From Zygaena filipendulae (taxonomy: Eukaryota; Arthropoda; Insecta; Lepidoptera; Zygaenidae), in assembly GCA_907165275.2 (NCBI GenBank), contig OU015663.1, positions 5,158,501 through 5,222,500 on the forward strand: a DNA stretch of 64,000 bases, given 5' to 3'. The position numbers and the translations under genes were made by a program. The notes beneath the pieces were generated by a model, which was given only the letters and a program-made list of their open reading frames with translations, ran no database searches and was not told the DNA's origin. Positions 1 through 10,717 of this stretch are shown here, one piece after another; the first letter of the stretch is position 1, and each line of letters opens with the position of its first letter.

Positions 1-918
1 TTGTCCTACTGTTAATTTTTATGTTAACTGTATTCCAACTTGTGTTTTTTCTCCAATAAATAAATAAATTCGTCAAAATAAGAATGAATAACATTTTTGT
101 ATGTATCATAGTTTTGTAATAGATAATAATATCCAATTAAATATAATAAATTCTTTCTACGTTATGTAGCCATATGTAGTACTTATAAATAACATAGGTC
201 CATAGCCACACTCAGACCAATAAAAAGTACTTAGGTAAACTTTTTTCTAACACATAAAATTACATGTTTAGACTGTGACTAATTCTAATAAATTTAATCA
301 CTAAAATGAAAAAGGTGTAATGTGTGTGGAACAGCACAGAGAACAGGTAAACTTATATACCTACTTATTGTTAAAAATGACAGTAAAGTTGTAAGCGAAT
401 GATGACTTACTATTGTAATAACATACAATTATTATTACTATTGTTATTAGTACATATTTACAGTAGGCTCTAACTACTAACAGGGGTCAAACACTATTAA
501 AGACATAAATAAGGTTAGAGGATAAAATATTTATTAACACTATTTTTCGTAAAATGAAAGTAAAACATCAACCTGCAGTTTTCATTATGATAAAATCCTT
601 AAAATGTCACCCTTTAGACCATCTACCCCATGGCAGTAAAATTTTTTTATTAGGTATCTGAGCTATTTTTAATCATTACTAATGGATTTATTTGTATCTG
701 GATACCTAAGTATTTACAATAACTTTCTAGAATGTCTTAGTATTTGTGAATTTTATCTTGGTATAAATGTTAAATGTTTTTTATTTGATTACTCTTTAGG
801 TACCTACACAAATACCTATCTTATCAGATTGTAGGTATACACATTTAGCATCCAATAAAAAAAATCATATAATTATGAATGCATAGGTTCATTGTTCAAA
901 CATTAATCGTTATGAATT
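1..918. other. AT-rich flank downstream of HEXIM
   Basis: No coding region is seen. The stretch is strongly AT-rich and probably includes the 3' untranslated region of the minus-strand HEXIM gene, which stops at 919. A plus-strand run of overlapping AATAAA signals near 54-66 could be the poly(A) region of a plus-strand gene lying to the left of the window, but nothing else supports that. Confidence 0.4.
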
Positions 919-1944
919 TTATTCATCACAGAAAACAGAATCTGCTGGATCGTCAGGATTGTGAAATCCATTCTGTTGTATTGACTCCACTTGCACATTA
1001 CTTAAGTTATGGGTGTTAATGTTATTATCAATTTGTAAAGGCACTGCATCAATGGGTACAGGTGGCAGTTCAACTGAACTGTCACTGCAACAAGAGCTAA
1101 TAGAAGTTGAACTGTCACTCTCTGAATCTGCACTTGAACTACTGTGTGACCTTTGGCGCAAACGCTCATTTTCAATTCGCAGTTTTTCATTTGCTAGTTG
1201 GAGCTCACGAATATGATTCTCTTGCTCTTTCATGCGTTGCATGATTTCACAGACTGATTGTTCTTCCAAATCACTAGATTCCATTGAAGTTCCAGAAATA
1301 TTTTTTTCGGTTAAGTCATTTTCTCTGTTGGTTGCAGACCTCACATCTTTGTCTGTAATTGCATCGCTATCATCTTCCGCATATTTTATTTTCGAGCGCT
1401 CAGTTCTTTTAATTACATTTTCATATTTCACTTCGAGTAAAAGGTACTCCTGAATCAGTTCACTTTTAGACATGTTTGAAAGCCGTTCACACTGTGCGTC
1501 TTCGTATACACTAGAAAATTCTTTCGTTAAATACTCTTCTTCGTCTTCGGGAAGCGAATAAAAGTAATTATCCTCAGAATCTACGCTAAAACTTGAATCA
1601 CGTGTCCTAGCTGATGGTGTTTGTAGATTTTGATAATTATTTTCTGGTTCTGGTTTATGTATTTCCATTAAAAATTGATTATTATTAAAGGGCGCGTGTG
1701 TGTTTGCCATTACCATTTTTCGGAAACGATTATTTTTTTTTGTTACATTGTATTTTCTTCTGTCAGGCCAAGAAACTTTTAGAAACGGTTTTGTAATTTT
1801 TCTTTTATATTTCCCGCGCCTTCGTTTCCTTTTAGTATTTCCCTCGAGGTTTGGTTTCATCAAATCTACTTTAGATGGCGCCCCTATCTCAACCATTGTC
1901 ACCATTGAAGGCAGTGTTGAATCGCCATCTTTTAATTCTGCCAT
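919..1944 (-). CDS. HEXIM: HEXIM homologue, P-TEFb inhibitor (single exon)
   Basis: This 341-residue protein has the order of HEXIM proteins, which bind 7SK-type snRNA and hold P-TEFb (CDK9-cyclin T) inactive in the nucleus. Residues 37-53 are a lysine/arginine-rich RNA-binding stretch containing KRKRRR. Residues 85-93 read PFNNNQFLM, the counterpart of the vertebrate PYNTTQFLM signature that blocks CDK9. An acidic patch follows near 124-128. Residues 155-171 contain MSKSELIQEYLLLE, the start of the dimerising, cyclin T-binding coiled coil, and a second heptad-rich stretch lies near 232-265. A serine/acidic tail ends the protein. The length is close to human HEXIM1 (359 residues, from memory). 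The gene has no intron, so an old retrocopy origin is possible, but the frame is open throughout. The first ATG gives the expected short N-terminus. The next gene, COX7A, lies about 6.7 kb away across transposon-rich DNA. Confidence 0.93.
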   Translation of the reverse strand: MAELKDGDSTLPSMVTMVEIGAPSKVDLMKPNLEGNTKRKRRRGKYKRKITKPFLKVSWPDRRKYNVTKKNNRFRKMVMANTHAPFNNNQFLMEIHKPEPENNYQNLQTPSARTRDSSFSVDSEDNYFYSLPEDEEEYLTKEFSSVYEDAQCERLSNMSKSELIQEYLLLEVKYENVIKRTERSKIKYAEDDSDAITDKDVRSATNRENDLTEKNISGTSMESSDLEEQSVCEIMQRMKEQENHIRELQLANEKLRIENERLRQRSHSSSSADSESDSSTSISSCCSDSSVELPPVPIDAVPLQIDNNINTHNLSNVQVESIQQNGFHNPDDPADSVFCDE

Positions 1945-2289
1945 GTTGTAATTTATGCGGCTTTATCAAACACAGAACTCACCACAGCCAAATCTTGACT
2001 CTAATTAAGTGTTGAGACGAAGATCTATGGTTTCACCAACTAATAATGTCACTAATTAGTCACTGTATAATAACTGTTCTGTACAACACAATATCCTCAG
2101 ACGACTCACTGGCATAAATGTCGCAATTTCGCCATCTTATATATTGCATTTTTTATACCCGTAGTGGCTGTGGATAGTCACTGGAGGGCTGCCAGCAAAT
2201 AAATCGCGGCTACACGGTTTCTTATCTGTAATTATACGAAATTTGGTCGCATTATACATAACCATTTTGTAAATCGATTTTTCTTCATC

Positions 2290-2488
2290 CTACTAATATT
2301 ATAAATGTGAAAGTGTGGATGTTTGGATGTTTGTTACTCAATCACGCATAAATAGCTGAACGGATTTGAATGAAATTTGGCATGCACGTAGTCAGGGATA
2401 TAGAGAAGGACATAGGGTACTTTTATCCCGGAATTCCCGCGGGAACTGCGAAATTACCGCGGGAGAAACCGCGGGGCACAGCTAGTAA
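2290..2488. repeat. Lepidopteran CCGCGG short repeat (SINE-like)
   Basis: The copy begins CCTACTAATATTATAAATG and ends GCGGGGCACAGCTAGTAA, with the usual GCATGCACG and CCCGCGGGAACT blocks between. It is one of more than twenty copies in the window. The family resembles the 3' tail of lepidopteran RTE-type or Helitron-like short repeats; I cannot decide the class without alignment. Confidence 0.75.
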
Positions 2489-2632
2489 TTTCATAAAACA
2501 TAAAACTAACATACTAACATCTAAATCTAAAAAAGTTCAAAGGCGCCAACAGCAAGAATAGAAAGAAAAAACAGACGAGACTTCAGACGACACCAACAAA
2601 CAATATGATAACTTTGATAAATAAAAACTCGA

Positions 2633-2849
2633 CAGGGCACTTACTCACTATGACCATAATACGGCGCGTTGTATTTCCCTCGTAATCAAAGAAGTTTTAC
2701 TCCAAAAGAATACATTTATAATGTTTCTTCTGGCATACAGAATAATGATTTCTAATATTTTGGCATTTAGAACGTTTGGTAAAGGTAATGTGTTTTTGAA
2801 ACGCGCGTTATGGGCAAGACATGTTGTTGGTCATAGTGAATAAGGGCCC
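2633..2849. repeat. MITE with CAGGGCCCTTATTCACTATG ends
   Basis: The inverted ends are CAGGGCAC(T)TACTCACTATG on the left and CATAGTGAATAAGGGCCC on the right, about 217 bp apart. A second copy is at 40324-40551. No coding capacity is seen. I could not fix a target duplication. Confidence 0.6.
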
Positions 2850-3086
2850 AGATGAGAATACCAAACGAAAGTCAAGCGGTCACAAATGTCATAATCAAGA
2901 ACAATAGCCACACATTTCTTCGTAGTTTGTCTAGTTGGCAATATCTTATCTCAATCTCTCTTCATCCTATACAGATTACGGAGCAAGCGGACTATTTAGA
3001 AAAAAAGCAAGAGGCGAACTCCGTTCCATTTCATGCATATTTGCTTTTGTATCGTAGTATACGGAATATTCGTGGATACAATGAAC

Positions 3087-4347
3087 GTGTGATGGTTCCT
3101 GGCCGGACCACGGTACGGAACAAAATTTTTACGCTGGCACAAATTCATTATTTTAATTGTGCCTATTTGTGCCACTAATGCCAGGAATTTGTGCCTTCTG
3201 GTTTTGGAGTTATGAGAGTACGATTGTGGTCGGGCTGGGAAACCTGGTTCCTGGCCCGACCACGGTACAGATGTTACGGAACCGAGTTTTTTCTTTTGCA
3301 CAAATTCACTATTTTAATTGTGCCAATTAGTGCCACCAATCCCAGGAATGTGTGCCTTGCCCCTTGGCCACAGTCTCGGCGGCGGCGGTAGCGGCGGCGG
3401 CAGCGGCAAAAACAAATGGTAGACAACATACGAAGTTGGCCACAGCTATCAGTAACTACCCAACTAGAGCACGACTGCGGGGGCGGGGAGGCGGGGGGCA
3501 GTAGGTGCATGCACATATTTTGTACGTCAGGGTTGCTTATTCTTTTTTGAATTAAGTTACCTATTATTAAATAAAAACTTAACTCTTACATAGTATTTAT
3601 ACTATGTATAAATTTAAACCTTAATAAAACTGTATCTATAAGTACCAAAAGTTATATTTAAAAGTAACAAGCTGTTCCCCGCGGTTTCACTCGCGTGACT
3701 TTAAGAACTCCCCGGGTAGGTACTATGCACATATTGAGATAAAAACTATCCTATCTCGCAAGTTTGACCAAATTACATACAGTGTAAAAAAAATCATTTA
3801 AGATCGATTTAGTATTAGTATAATATAGGGGATTAGCTGTGCCCTGCGGTTTCACCCGCGGTAATTTAGGAGTTCCCGCGGCCATTACGGGATAAAAAGT
3901 ACCACCAATTGGCACATTGGCAATTAGTGCCACCAATCCCAGGAATGTGTGCTTTACCCCTTGACCACGAAGTTATCAGCGGCGCGAGCTGTGGCCAACT
4001 TCTTATATTGTCTACCATTTGTTTTTGCCGCTGCCGCCGCCGCTACCGCCGCCGCCGAGACTGTGGCCAAGGGGTAAGGCACACATTCCTGGGATTGGTG
4101 GCACTAATTGGCACAATTAAAATAGTGAATTTGTGCAAAAGAAAAAACTCGGTTCCGTAACATCTGTACCGTGGTCGGGCCAGGAACCAGGATTCCCAGC
4201 CCGACCACAATCGTACTCTCATAACTCCAAAACCAGAAGGCACAAATTCCTGGCATTAGTGGCACAAATAGGCACAATTAAAATAATGAATTTGTGCCAG
4301 CGTAAAAATTTTGTTCCGTACCGTGGTCCGGCCAGGAACCATCACAC
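3087..4347. mobile_element. Fold-back element, copy 1, with 8-bp target duplication
   Basis: The element is 1261 bp and starts GTGTGATGGTTCCTGGCC, with the exact reverse complement at its right end. It is flanked on both sides by CAATGAAC (3079-3086 and 4348-4355). The inverted arms are about 330 bp and each holds two diverged tandem units, both opening TGGTTCCTGGCC and both closing in GTGCC-rich sequence, followed by a GCC/GGC triplet tract. The interior has two CCGCGG short-repeat pieces, starting near 3670 and 3827. Short open frames in the arms mirror each other and are not genes. No transposase is encoded. Eight-bp duplications fit hAT-like or fold-back classes. Confidence 0.85.
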
Positions 4348-4842
4348 CAATGAACCGTCCGATTATACATATTTTGTATCCAAATATACGATCTGGCAGC
4401 CCTGAGCTAGTGTAAACTCTTTGTACCTACGCCAGTGTTGCAAACTCAAAATTTGCCCTGGATGTGGATATGATTTCAAAAATTGGTAGTTACCTACCAA
4501 TCCTATTTAGAAGTTGGTAGACGTACCACCTATTGTTTTTTTTTTAGTTTTCTTGCCCTTTCCCCACTTTCACCGTAATAACATGACCTGCAAAAATAGA
4601 AAATCATAATACCTAAACCTATGTCTATTTTATATTATTTTTATACTTGTTAATTATAAAAATAAATACTTATTTGATTCATATCAGAAATTGAACTTGA
4701 ACTCTCGTTAAATAATTTTGAGAGCAATTTGTTTCTTATTTTTCTAAAATAAAAGTTGAGTGGAATTTTTTCAAAAAAAGTCTACTAGTACCAAGTAAAA
4801 CATAGTGATTACCACAGACGAATAAGAGAACATACTGTTACG

Positions 4843-6825
4843 TAGATGGAGAATGAATAGATGAGGCGATTTCCTTCTCTTTCTATTAATAAGCGAAACA
4901 GTGTTATGGCTAAGTTCTTAAGAGTGAAAGAGATTTCCAATTATCTTTTGTCCTTATCTAGCGTATAGGTTTTTTTTGTTGGGCCAAAGTTGGGAATAAG
5001 TTCAATTTAACCGTCAAGAGAATCACGTTTCCTGCACCCTTCGCGTGTAAGACTGGTGCAAAGTGAGTCTTAGCTGAAAAACTTGCATGCTCTTGCTCTT
5101 GCTCATGCACATGTAAACTACCAGTATTGCCACTAAATAACTTATTCCCAATTTCCAAGGAGTTTTAGCTTGTTTGGTGATGAAAAAGCTATAGGAAGTA
5201 AAATGTAGTTTTATAGGATAGGTTGTTTTGTATATAAACTATAAATCATCTATCCCTGATGGCGTCGAGGGGATTTATAATATACTAGCTGACCCGCGCG
5301 GTTTCACCCGTGGTAATTTCGGAGTTCCCGCGGGAATTCCAGGATAAAATACAGTTACAAACCTTCCTCATGAATCACTCTATCTATTGGTGAAAACCGC
5401 ATCAAAATCCGTTGCGTAGTTTAAAGATTTAAGCATACATAGGGATATAGGGACAGAGAAAGCGACTTTATTTTATACTATGTAGTGAAGCGGGGCAAGT
5501 GAAATGAAAACTATGTAGGTGCAAATAACGTTTTATTGGAACTTAAGTTTCTTAGCGCACGGTAAACTAGCTTATTTCTCGTCAGGGCATCATAAAAGTT
5601 GCGAGCTTGGCTTATGGTTTTTGAAACGATTATTATTATTTCTTGCTTATTGGTTCGCGCCAGCTGCTCTCATTGTCTGTAAGTTTAGTTTTTCGAAAGA
5701 AACTGCTTGGGAAATGCTTGAAACGAAACCTTGAATAGCTATTTGGTTTCCAATTTACACGACCAGTGCTTGCTATCCAGTTAATAAGAGTAACCAATTT
5801 AAAAGGAAATCTGAAAAAGAAAAAAATATAGAATTATTAACATTAACTGTATTAACATGAAAAATGAAAAAATATATGACGTGGACAATGTAGTCATCAG
5901 GCCCAATATTTTAAAATTTCTAAATCGAATCGAATATAAAATTGTTTATTTCATACACTACTCATATGAGCAAGAGCATGCAAGTTTTTCAGCTTAGACT
6001 CACTTTGCACCAGTCTTACACGCGAAGGGTGCAGGAAACGTGATTCTCTTGACGGTTAAATTGAACTTATTCGATTCGATACCGAAGTTTTAAAATACAA
6101 CGTCTGAGAGATAGTTGACTAAAATCTTTCAGTATTTTGTCCCACGTTGAAAAAAAAAATCAAATGATGGAAACGATTGGCACTTGGTACGAAACTTGGC
6201 CGAGATAATTTTGTTACACCTCATAGGTACCTACTAATATTATAAAAAAATGGGAAATTGATCTGGGTAAGCTAGCAACTTTTGTTGTAGTATAACCCGA
6301 CATATTACGGAAAGCATGATAACGACAGTCGCCATTATGAAATAAGGACTACGTAAGTTGGCAAGATTATACATTAAATTAAGAAGATAAATTAATGTTG
6401 ATTTTTTGTTATATTTATACCACAAAGCTGTTACTGTGAACATATTTGCTATTTTGCACAAACAAAACACATTTACATACCGATGAAATGTTACATTCTC
6501 CGTTTTCCTTTCATTACGGCTTTTACAGCCTAAAATACAACATATCACTATGTCCACAACAAAAACAAACACTTTAAACACGATATGAAAGTCTATTTAG
6601 CTTTCAATAATTGAAAAAAACAACGTTTTTTATCAAAATAAACAAAGAGCGCTACGCTTTGTTGGGCAAACTTTAACTTTGCCCAACAAAAAAAACCTAT
6701 ACGCTAGATAAGGACAAAAGATAATTGGAAATCTCTTTCACTCTTAAGAACTTAGCTATAACACTGTCTCGCTTATTATAAGAAAGAGAAGGAAATCGCC
6801 TCGCCTCTATCTACGCTGAACTAAC
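4843..6825. repeat. Large inverted repeat with split right arm
   Basis: The left arm (4843-5110) matches the complement of two separate blocks, 6672-6825 and 5968-6075. The right arm has therefore been split by about 600 bp of foreign sequence (6076-6671). The loop holds a CCGCGG short repeat (5283-5495). The outer sequence CAGACGAATAAGAGAA at 4816 recurs near 11831-11870 and, inverted, near 14790, marking a dispersed family. The hydrophobic minus-strand frame at 6240-6581 resembles no family I know and is likely chance. Confidence 0.65.
5283..5495. repeat. CCGCGG short repeat in loop of inverted repeat
   Basis: This copy opens CTAGCTGACCCGCGCGG, continues through TCGGAGTTCCCGCGGGAA and decays near 5490. 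It lies inside the loop of the 4843-6825 inverted repeat. Confidence 0.7.
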
Positions 6826-7342
6826 TGGCACTTTTATATTCTAAAATCAAAAAAAAATTAAAAAAAAATTACAAGCATTCATTATTGTCAATCATCTAAC
6901 ATTTCCCACAAGATAATCTATTTATTGTGAATCTACTATTCAAATCTTCCCTGCGGATATTGAAAAGATTCTATGCACTGATAATCCGAAAATGCTTAAC
7001 TTTTCACGGGTTAGTATTTTTATTCAACGTCTATTTTTTTTAATTTTTTACTTATCTACCAAATTAATTATGCAAGTTATTCGTATCTAGACACGCGGAA
7101 ACGTGTCCAGCCAAGTTCAAAGAAAAAGGAACTAACTGGCGACGCAGCAGCCGTGGCCCGTGTCACGTGTGCATGTAATAACTACACGAACCATTTCTAG
7201 CTACTTTTGACCCCTTTACATCTCAAAACCTATAATAACCTACGTCCTACATACATGAAATACCTACAAGAATAAAAATGAGGCAGGATAATATCATAAC
7301 AAGTGGCATACAGCCGCCTCGTTCCAATATTTGTATTTCCGA

Positions 7343-8460
7343 CTAGCTGTTCCCCGACGTAATTCCGGGATAAAATGTACCCTATGTCCTTCTCAGCTGT
7401 ACCCCTGATAACGTGTATGGAAATTTCGCATTTATAATAAAGTTTAACACCTAACGCTTTCCGAAATTACCTATATTAGCAAACCTTTTTCTTTCGCGGG
7501 AGAATATGTACCTACCTACTTACTTCCGGTTTTATGCTTCGCAATTAGAGTAAATAGATTTGAGTTACAACTGAAATGGCTAAAAATAAATGACTATCCT
7601 TACTGTAATATCCTACTAATATCATAAATGTGAAAGTTTGGACGTTTGTTACTCAATCACGCAAGAACGGCACGGATTTGGATGAAATTTGGCATGCACG
7701 TTGTAAGGGGTACAGAGAAGGACGTAGGTTACTTTTTATCCCGGAATTCCCGCGGGAACTCCAAAATTACCGTGGATGAAACCGCGGAGCTATAGCTATA
7801 TAGCTAGTAATATAAATGCGAAAGTGACTTTGTTTGTTTGTTACACTTTCACGGCTAAACGGCTCAACCGATCACCACAAAATTTTGCATATCCCGGAAT
7901 TCCCTTGGTAATTTCGAAATTGCCGTGAAAGAAATTACATTCCTACACGTTGTCAAGGTACCTACTTACAGAAAAAAATATAGGGTAGTACGTACTTTTA
8001 TCTCGGAATACCCGCGGGATCTCCGAAACTTACGCTGGTGATACCACGGGAAACAGCCAGTAGATATAATAAAAATTCTTACCTATAAAAAATTTTTCCG
8101 GAAAAACCTCAGGGAGAAACATGTAACTTTTGAACGATGAATAGGTAATAATTTCTTTACAAAAAGTAATGATATCCCATCAAAAACATAAATTTGAAAG
8201 TTCAATATTAAGAGTAAGCTTGGCTGTCGACTTCGCCAACGAAAGAATCCTTCCTAATATGTATTATAAAATATGCGAAAGTGAGTTTGTTTGTTTGTTA
8301 CGCTTTCACGCCTTAACGGCTCAACCGATCATCACGAAATTTTGTATACACGTTGTCAGGGGTACCTACAGAGAAGGATATAGGGTACTTTTTATCCCGG
8401 AATGCCCGCGGGAACTCCAAAATTACCGCGGGAGACCTCAGTCTGAGCGGCAGCTAGTTG
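7343..8460. repeat. Cluster of four CCGCGG short repeats
   Basis: Four copies or parts lie close together: 7343-7440 in one orientation, then 7611-7811, 7806-8063 and 8258-8460 in the other. The second and third abut. Between them I see only AT-rich sequence. The cluster lies just upstream of the first COX7A exon found, so a short 5' exon of that gene could be hidden here. Confidence 0.65.
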
Positions 8461-8669
8461 ATATGCAAATAGGTGTCAAGTTCTGCAAATTATCCCCAAA
8501 TTTACTTAAAGAAAATTAGGTACAACCTGGCAAGTTTACACATTCAAGTTTAAAAAAAAAAAAAAAAGTTTTTTTTTGCTACTAATAAAATTATTTTCTT
8601 ACTAATATTATAAAGACACACACAAGGTCTAACATGAGTCCTGCTTTTTCCTTCCTTTTCTGATTTCAG

Positions 8670-9172
8670 AATCTTACCTTTGTTAATCTAATTTTAAGAG
8701 GTATTTCAACCACATCTGTAGATCACCAACCAAGAAGTCTTATGAGACTGAAGAAACTTCAAGCTGACTATCAAGTTAGTAACTGGGCACAAGTACCTAC
8801 CTAATTATCTACCTAGGTACTTTTATGTTTTTTCCAGTCTTAATAGTTATGTTGCTGGGGTATGAAAATCAAAATTCTATTTATTCCATCAGTTAGATAA
8901 AAAAGTATAGGTGTTTCGCTTTTTTAAATTTATAAGTTTAGGAACTGGATATTTTGCGAATTGGATATACTGCACCTAAAATGCAATCAATATTGAAGTA
9001 TTTTATTTTTATTCAGTGTGAAGATGGAAGACCAGTATGGCTGAAAGCAGGCTTCCGTGACCGACTACTGTATAGCACCACTATTGTTCTAGTCTGGGTG
9101 GGGTTTTTTATGACTTGTGCTGCACTTTATGACTTTGCCAAGCCACCTAGCTGGAAAAATCCAACATGTTAA
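8670..9172 (+). CDS. COX7A: Cytochrome c oxidase subunit 7A, last two exons (partial)
   Basis: Two exons join in phase 0: 8670-8774 (35 codons) and 9017-9172 (51 codons plus stop). COX7A is a small nuclear-encoded inner-membrane subunit of respiratory complex IV. The joined peptide runs from a presequence-like part (LRGISTTS) through RLKKLQADYQ to CEDGRPVWLKAGFRDRLLY, the counterpart of the family EDGxPVxLKGG block. One membrane span follows (STTIVLVWVGFFMTCAALY) and a short tail ends NPTC. The acceptor TGATTTCAG and donor GTTAGT frame exon 1; TTTATTCAG precedes exon 2. A stop codon lies in frame just upstream of 8670, so the start ATG must be on another exon, which I did not find. The gene converges on TRAPPC6, with 130 bp between stops. 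Confidence 0.85.
8861..8935. repeat. Fragment of TAGTCCGTC/TGACGTCA MITE family
   Basis: Inside the COX7A intron, GAAAATCAAAATTCTATTTA and the following CATCAGTTAGATAA match the outer end of the family whose fuller copies are at 17452, 30378, 48080 and 60818. Confidence 0.5.
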
Positions 9173-9266
9173 TTGCTTTTACAGACCTTAAATTTTTTTT
9201 TTCATTTTTTTGTGTCTTATATTAATGCATTATGTAGAGAAATTCAGTTTGTTTATATTTAATATA

Positions 9267-9293
9267 ATTAAACCACATAACAAGATTTTTATT
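9267..9293. promoter_or_regulatory. Back-to-back poly(A) signals of COX7A and TRAPPC6
   Basis: A plus-strand ATTAAA at 9267-9272 suits COX7A, which stops at 9172. A minus-strand AATAAA at 9293-9288 suits TRAPPC6, which stops at 9303. The two convergent transcripts probably end within the same 130 bp. Confidence 0.45.
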
Positions 9294-9302
9294 ACACAAA
9301 AC

Positions 9303-9951
9303 CTATGACCTTTGAACATGGATGTGAAACTTGCAAGAAGGCATTGTTTGTACTTCTGCTGTGACCACACTATTGATACTAAGATTAGCTAGTCCTCCTC
9401 TTATCAAGCCACATGTGAATGCTACATACTGAAACAGAAATAAATACAATAATTATGAATAGCAACAGTGATTTTTATTCACATCACATAAAAAAACATT
9501 TTAATTTGGTTGGAATGTGATATTTACCCTAGGTGCAAATTCCAAATACTGATGATTATTGGAAAAACTGGTGAGGAAACGAAATGCATTATCCTGAAGC
9601 ACATAGACACCTTGATGATTGGTTCGTAAATTGTCGATCTGTTTTTTGTAGATGCAAGTCCAAAAATCGGTGCATATAAATTTTATCGTGTCCAATTCGT
9701 CTTTGAATCTAGGCCATTCTCTTGTGAGTCTTTCCATTATTTTATAACCTGTGGCAAAACCCATATACTCGACGACCGACAAGTCTGCTTCCTGAAATGT
9801 ACAGAAATAAAATAACTATGACCAGCACCACTGGTAAGTTCAGTCAGTTATAAATTTTATTTACCTTTTTCTCAGAAGAATCCTTAACTTGCTCTAACGC
9901 ATAGTTGATTATTTCCGAATGAAGGAGATCAAATAAAATATCATCAGCCAT
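9303..9951 (-). CDS. TRAPPC6: TRAPP complex subunit 6 (complete, 3 exons)
   Basis: The exons are 9951-9865 (29 codons), 9791-9528 (88 codons) and 9428-9303 (41 codons plus stop), all joined in phase 0 with GT-AG introns. They give 158 residues, the length I recall for vertebrate TRAPPC6B. The protein is a Bet3-family core subunit of TRAPP, the exchange factor complex for Rab1/Ypt1 that tethers ER-derived vesicles at the Golgi. Diagnostic blocks are YMGFATGYKIMERLT, FKDELDTIKFICTDFW, KQIDNLRTNHQGVYVLQDN and, in exon 3, FTCGLIRGGLANL. The ATG at 9951 opens MADDILFDLLHSEI, matching the family start. Introns are only 73 and 99 bp. No break is seen. Confidence 0.96.
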
Positions 9952-10378
9952 CGTTTTATTAATTCGAACTACCCACAAATTAACTAGACTTATGTCTAAA
10001 GTCTAAACCTACCTACAAAGATAATATTTAATAAATAAAATTTAAAATAATCCCTACGTTTTACCTAGGTACCTACACACACCCACCCACCACACACCTT
10101 TAGACATAAGCAGGCTGTCGCAACTTCCATACTTCAGAAAAAATGTATGGATTGTGTCCAAGTTGAAATGGTGGCATTCGGTCTTCTCGCTCTATAGACT
10201 ATGGCAATGTCAGTCAGTACTCAGTCGCTGTCTTAGCGGTACAAAATTTTGGCGCCTGGTTCAATTGAAAGAAAAATTAATTGTTATTGTGTTATTATTT
10301 GTTAATTTAATAGTATTTCAGTGTTTTTTTTTTAGGTTAGTACGTTTGTTTTGTCTTGTAAGTGAACCATCGAATAAG

Positions 10379-10717
10379 ATGTCTTATAAAACGTGTTAAT
10401 TTGCGGAGTAAAATCGAAGAATGAAAATGGTGAAAAAAGGACTTTTCTTTCAAGATTTCCTCTTGATCCAGTCCGGTACGTAAATTTTATTCAATTTATA
10501 GTTGTTTTTATTCTTATTCAGTGCTTAAAATAACAAAAATAGTGTTTTGTAAAATATTTATTGTGATTTGAAAGAATATGTAAATAGTGCGGAAAATACC
10601 TATACAGATTTTTTTTACAGATATCGATAAATCCATTATTTTTGTTTTAGGTGCAAGAGTTGGGTTAAGACTAAAAAGAATTGGCCTATTTACCAATCGA
10701 ACAACTCCATCAATTAA
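10379..10717 (+). pseudogene. THAP-domain-like exons with a frameshift
   Basis: Two segments resemble a THAP zinc-finger N-terminus (C2CH, DNA binding). The first (10379-10475) opens MSYKTC, then after a one-base frame slip reads LICGVKSKNENG and FLSRFPLDPVR up to a GTACGT donor. The second starts at 10651 after TTTTGTTTTAG and continues RCKSWVKTKKNWP, then stops at 10717. The CxxC pair, the FPLDP block and CKSW are all family hallmarks. The terminal CxxHF half is absent. The slip near 10395 could be a sequencing error, but lack of the rest of the domain suggests a broken copy. It lies head to head with TRAPPC6, about 430 bp from that start codon. Confidence 0.45.

Noticed and set aside
3191..3516. 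Recurrent 60-90-codon frames in the fold-back arms (also 4043-4405, 44162-44631, 49552-50039)
   Set aside because: They occur in both orientations in inverted arms, change frame with small indels and have no recognisable domain. They are by-products of repeat sequence.
6240..6581. 113-codon hydrophobic minus-strand frame
   Set aside because: It lies in a piece inserted into a repeat arm, has no known family resemblance and AT-rich composition readily gives such frames.
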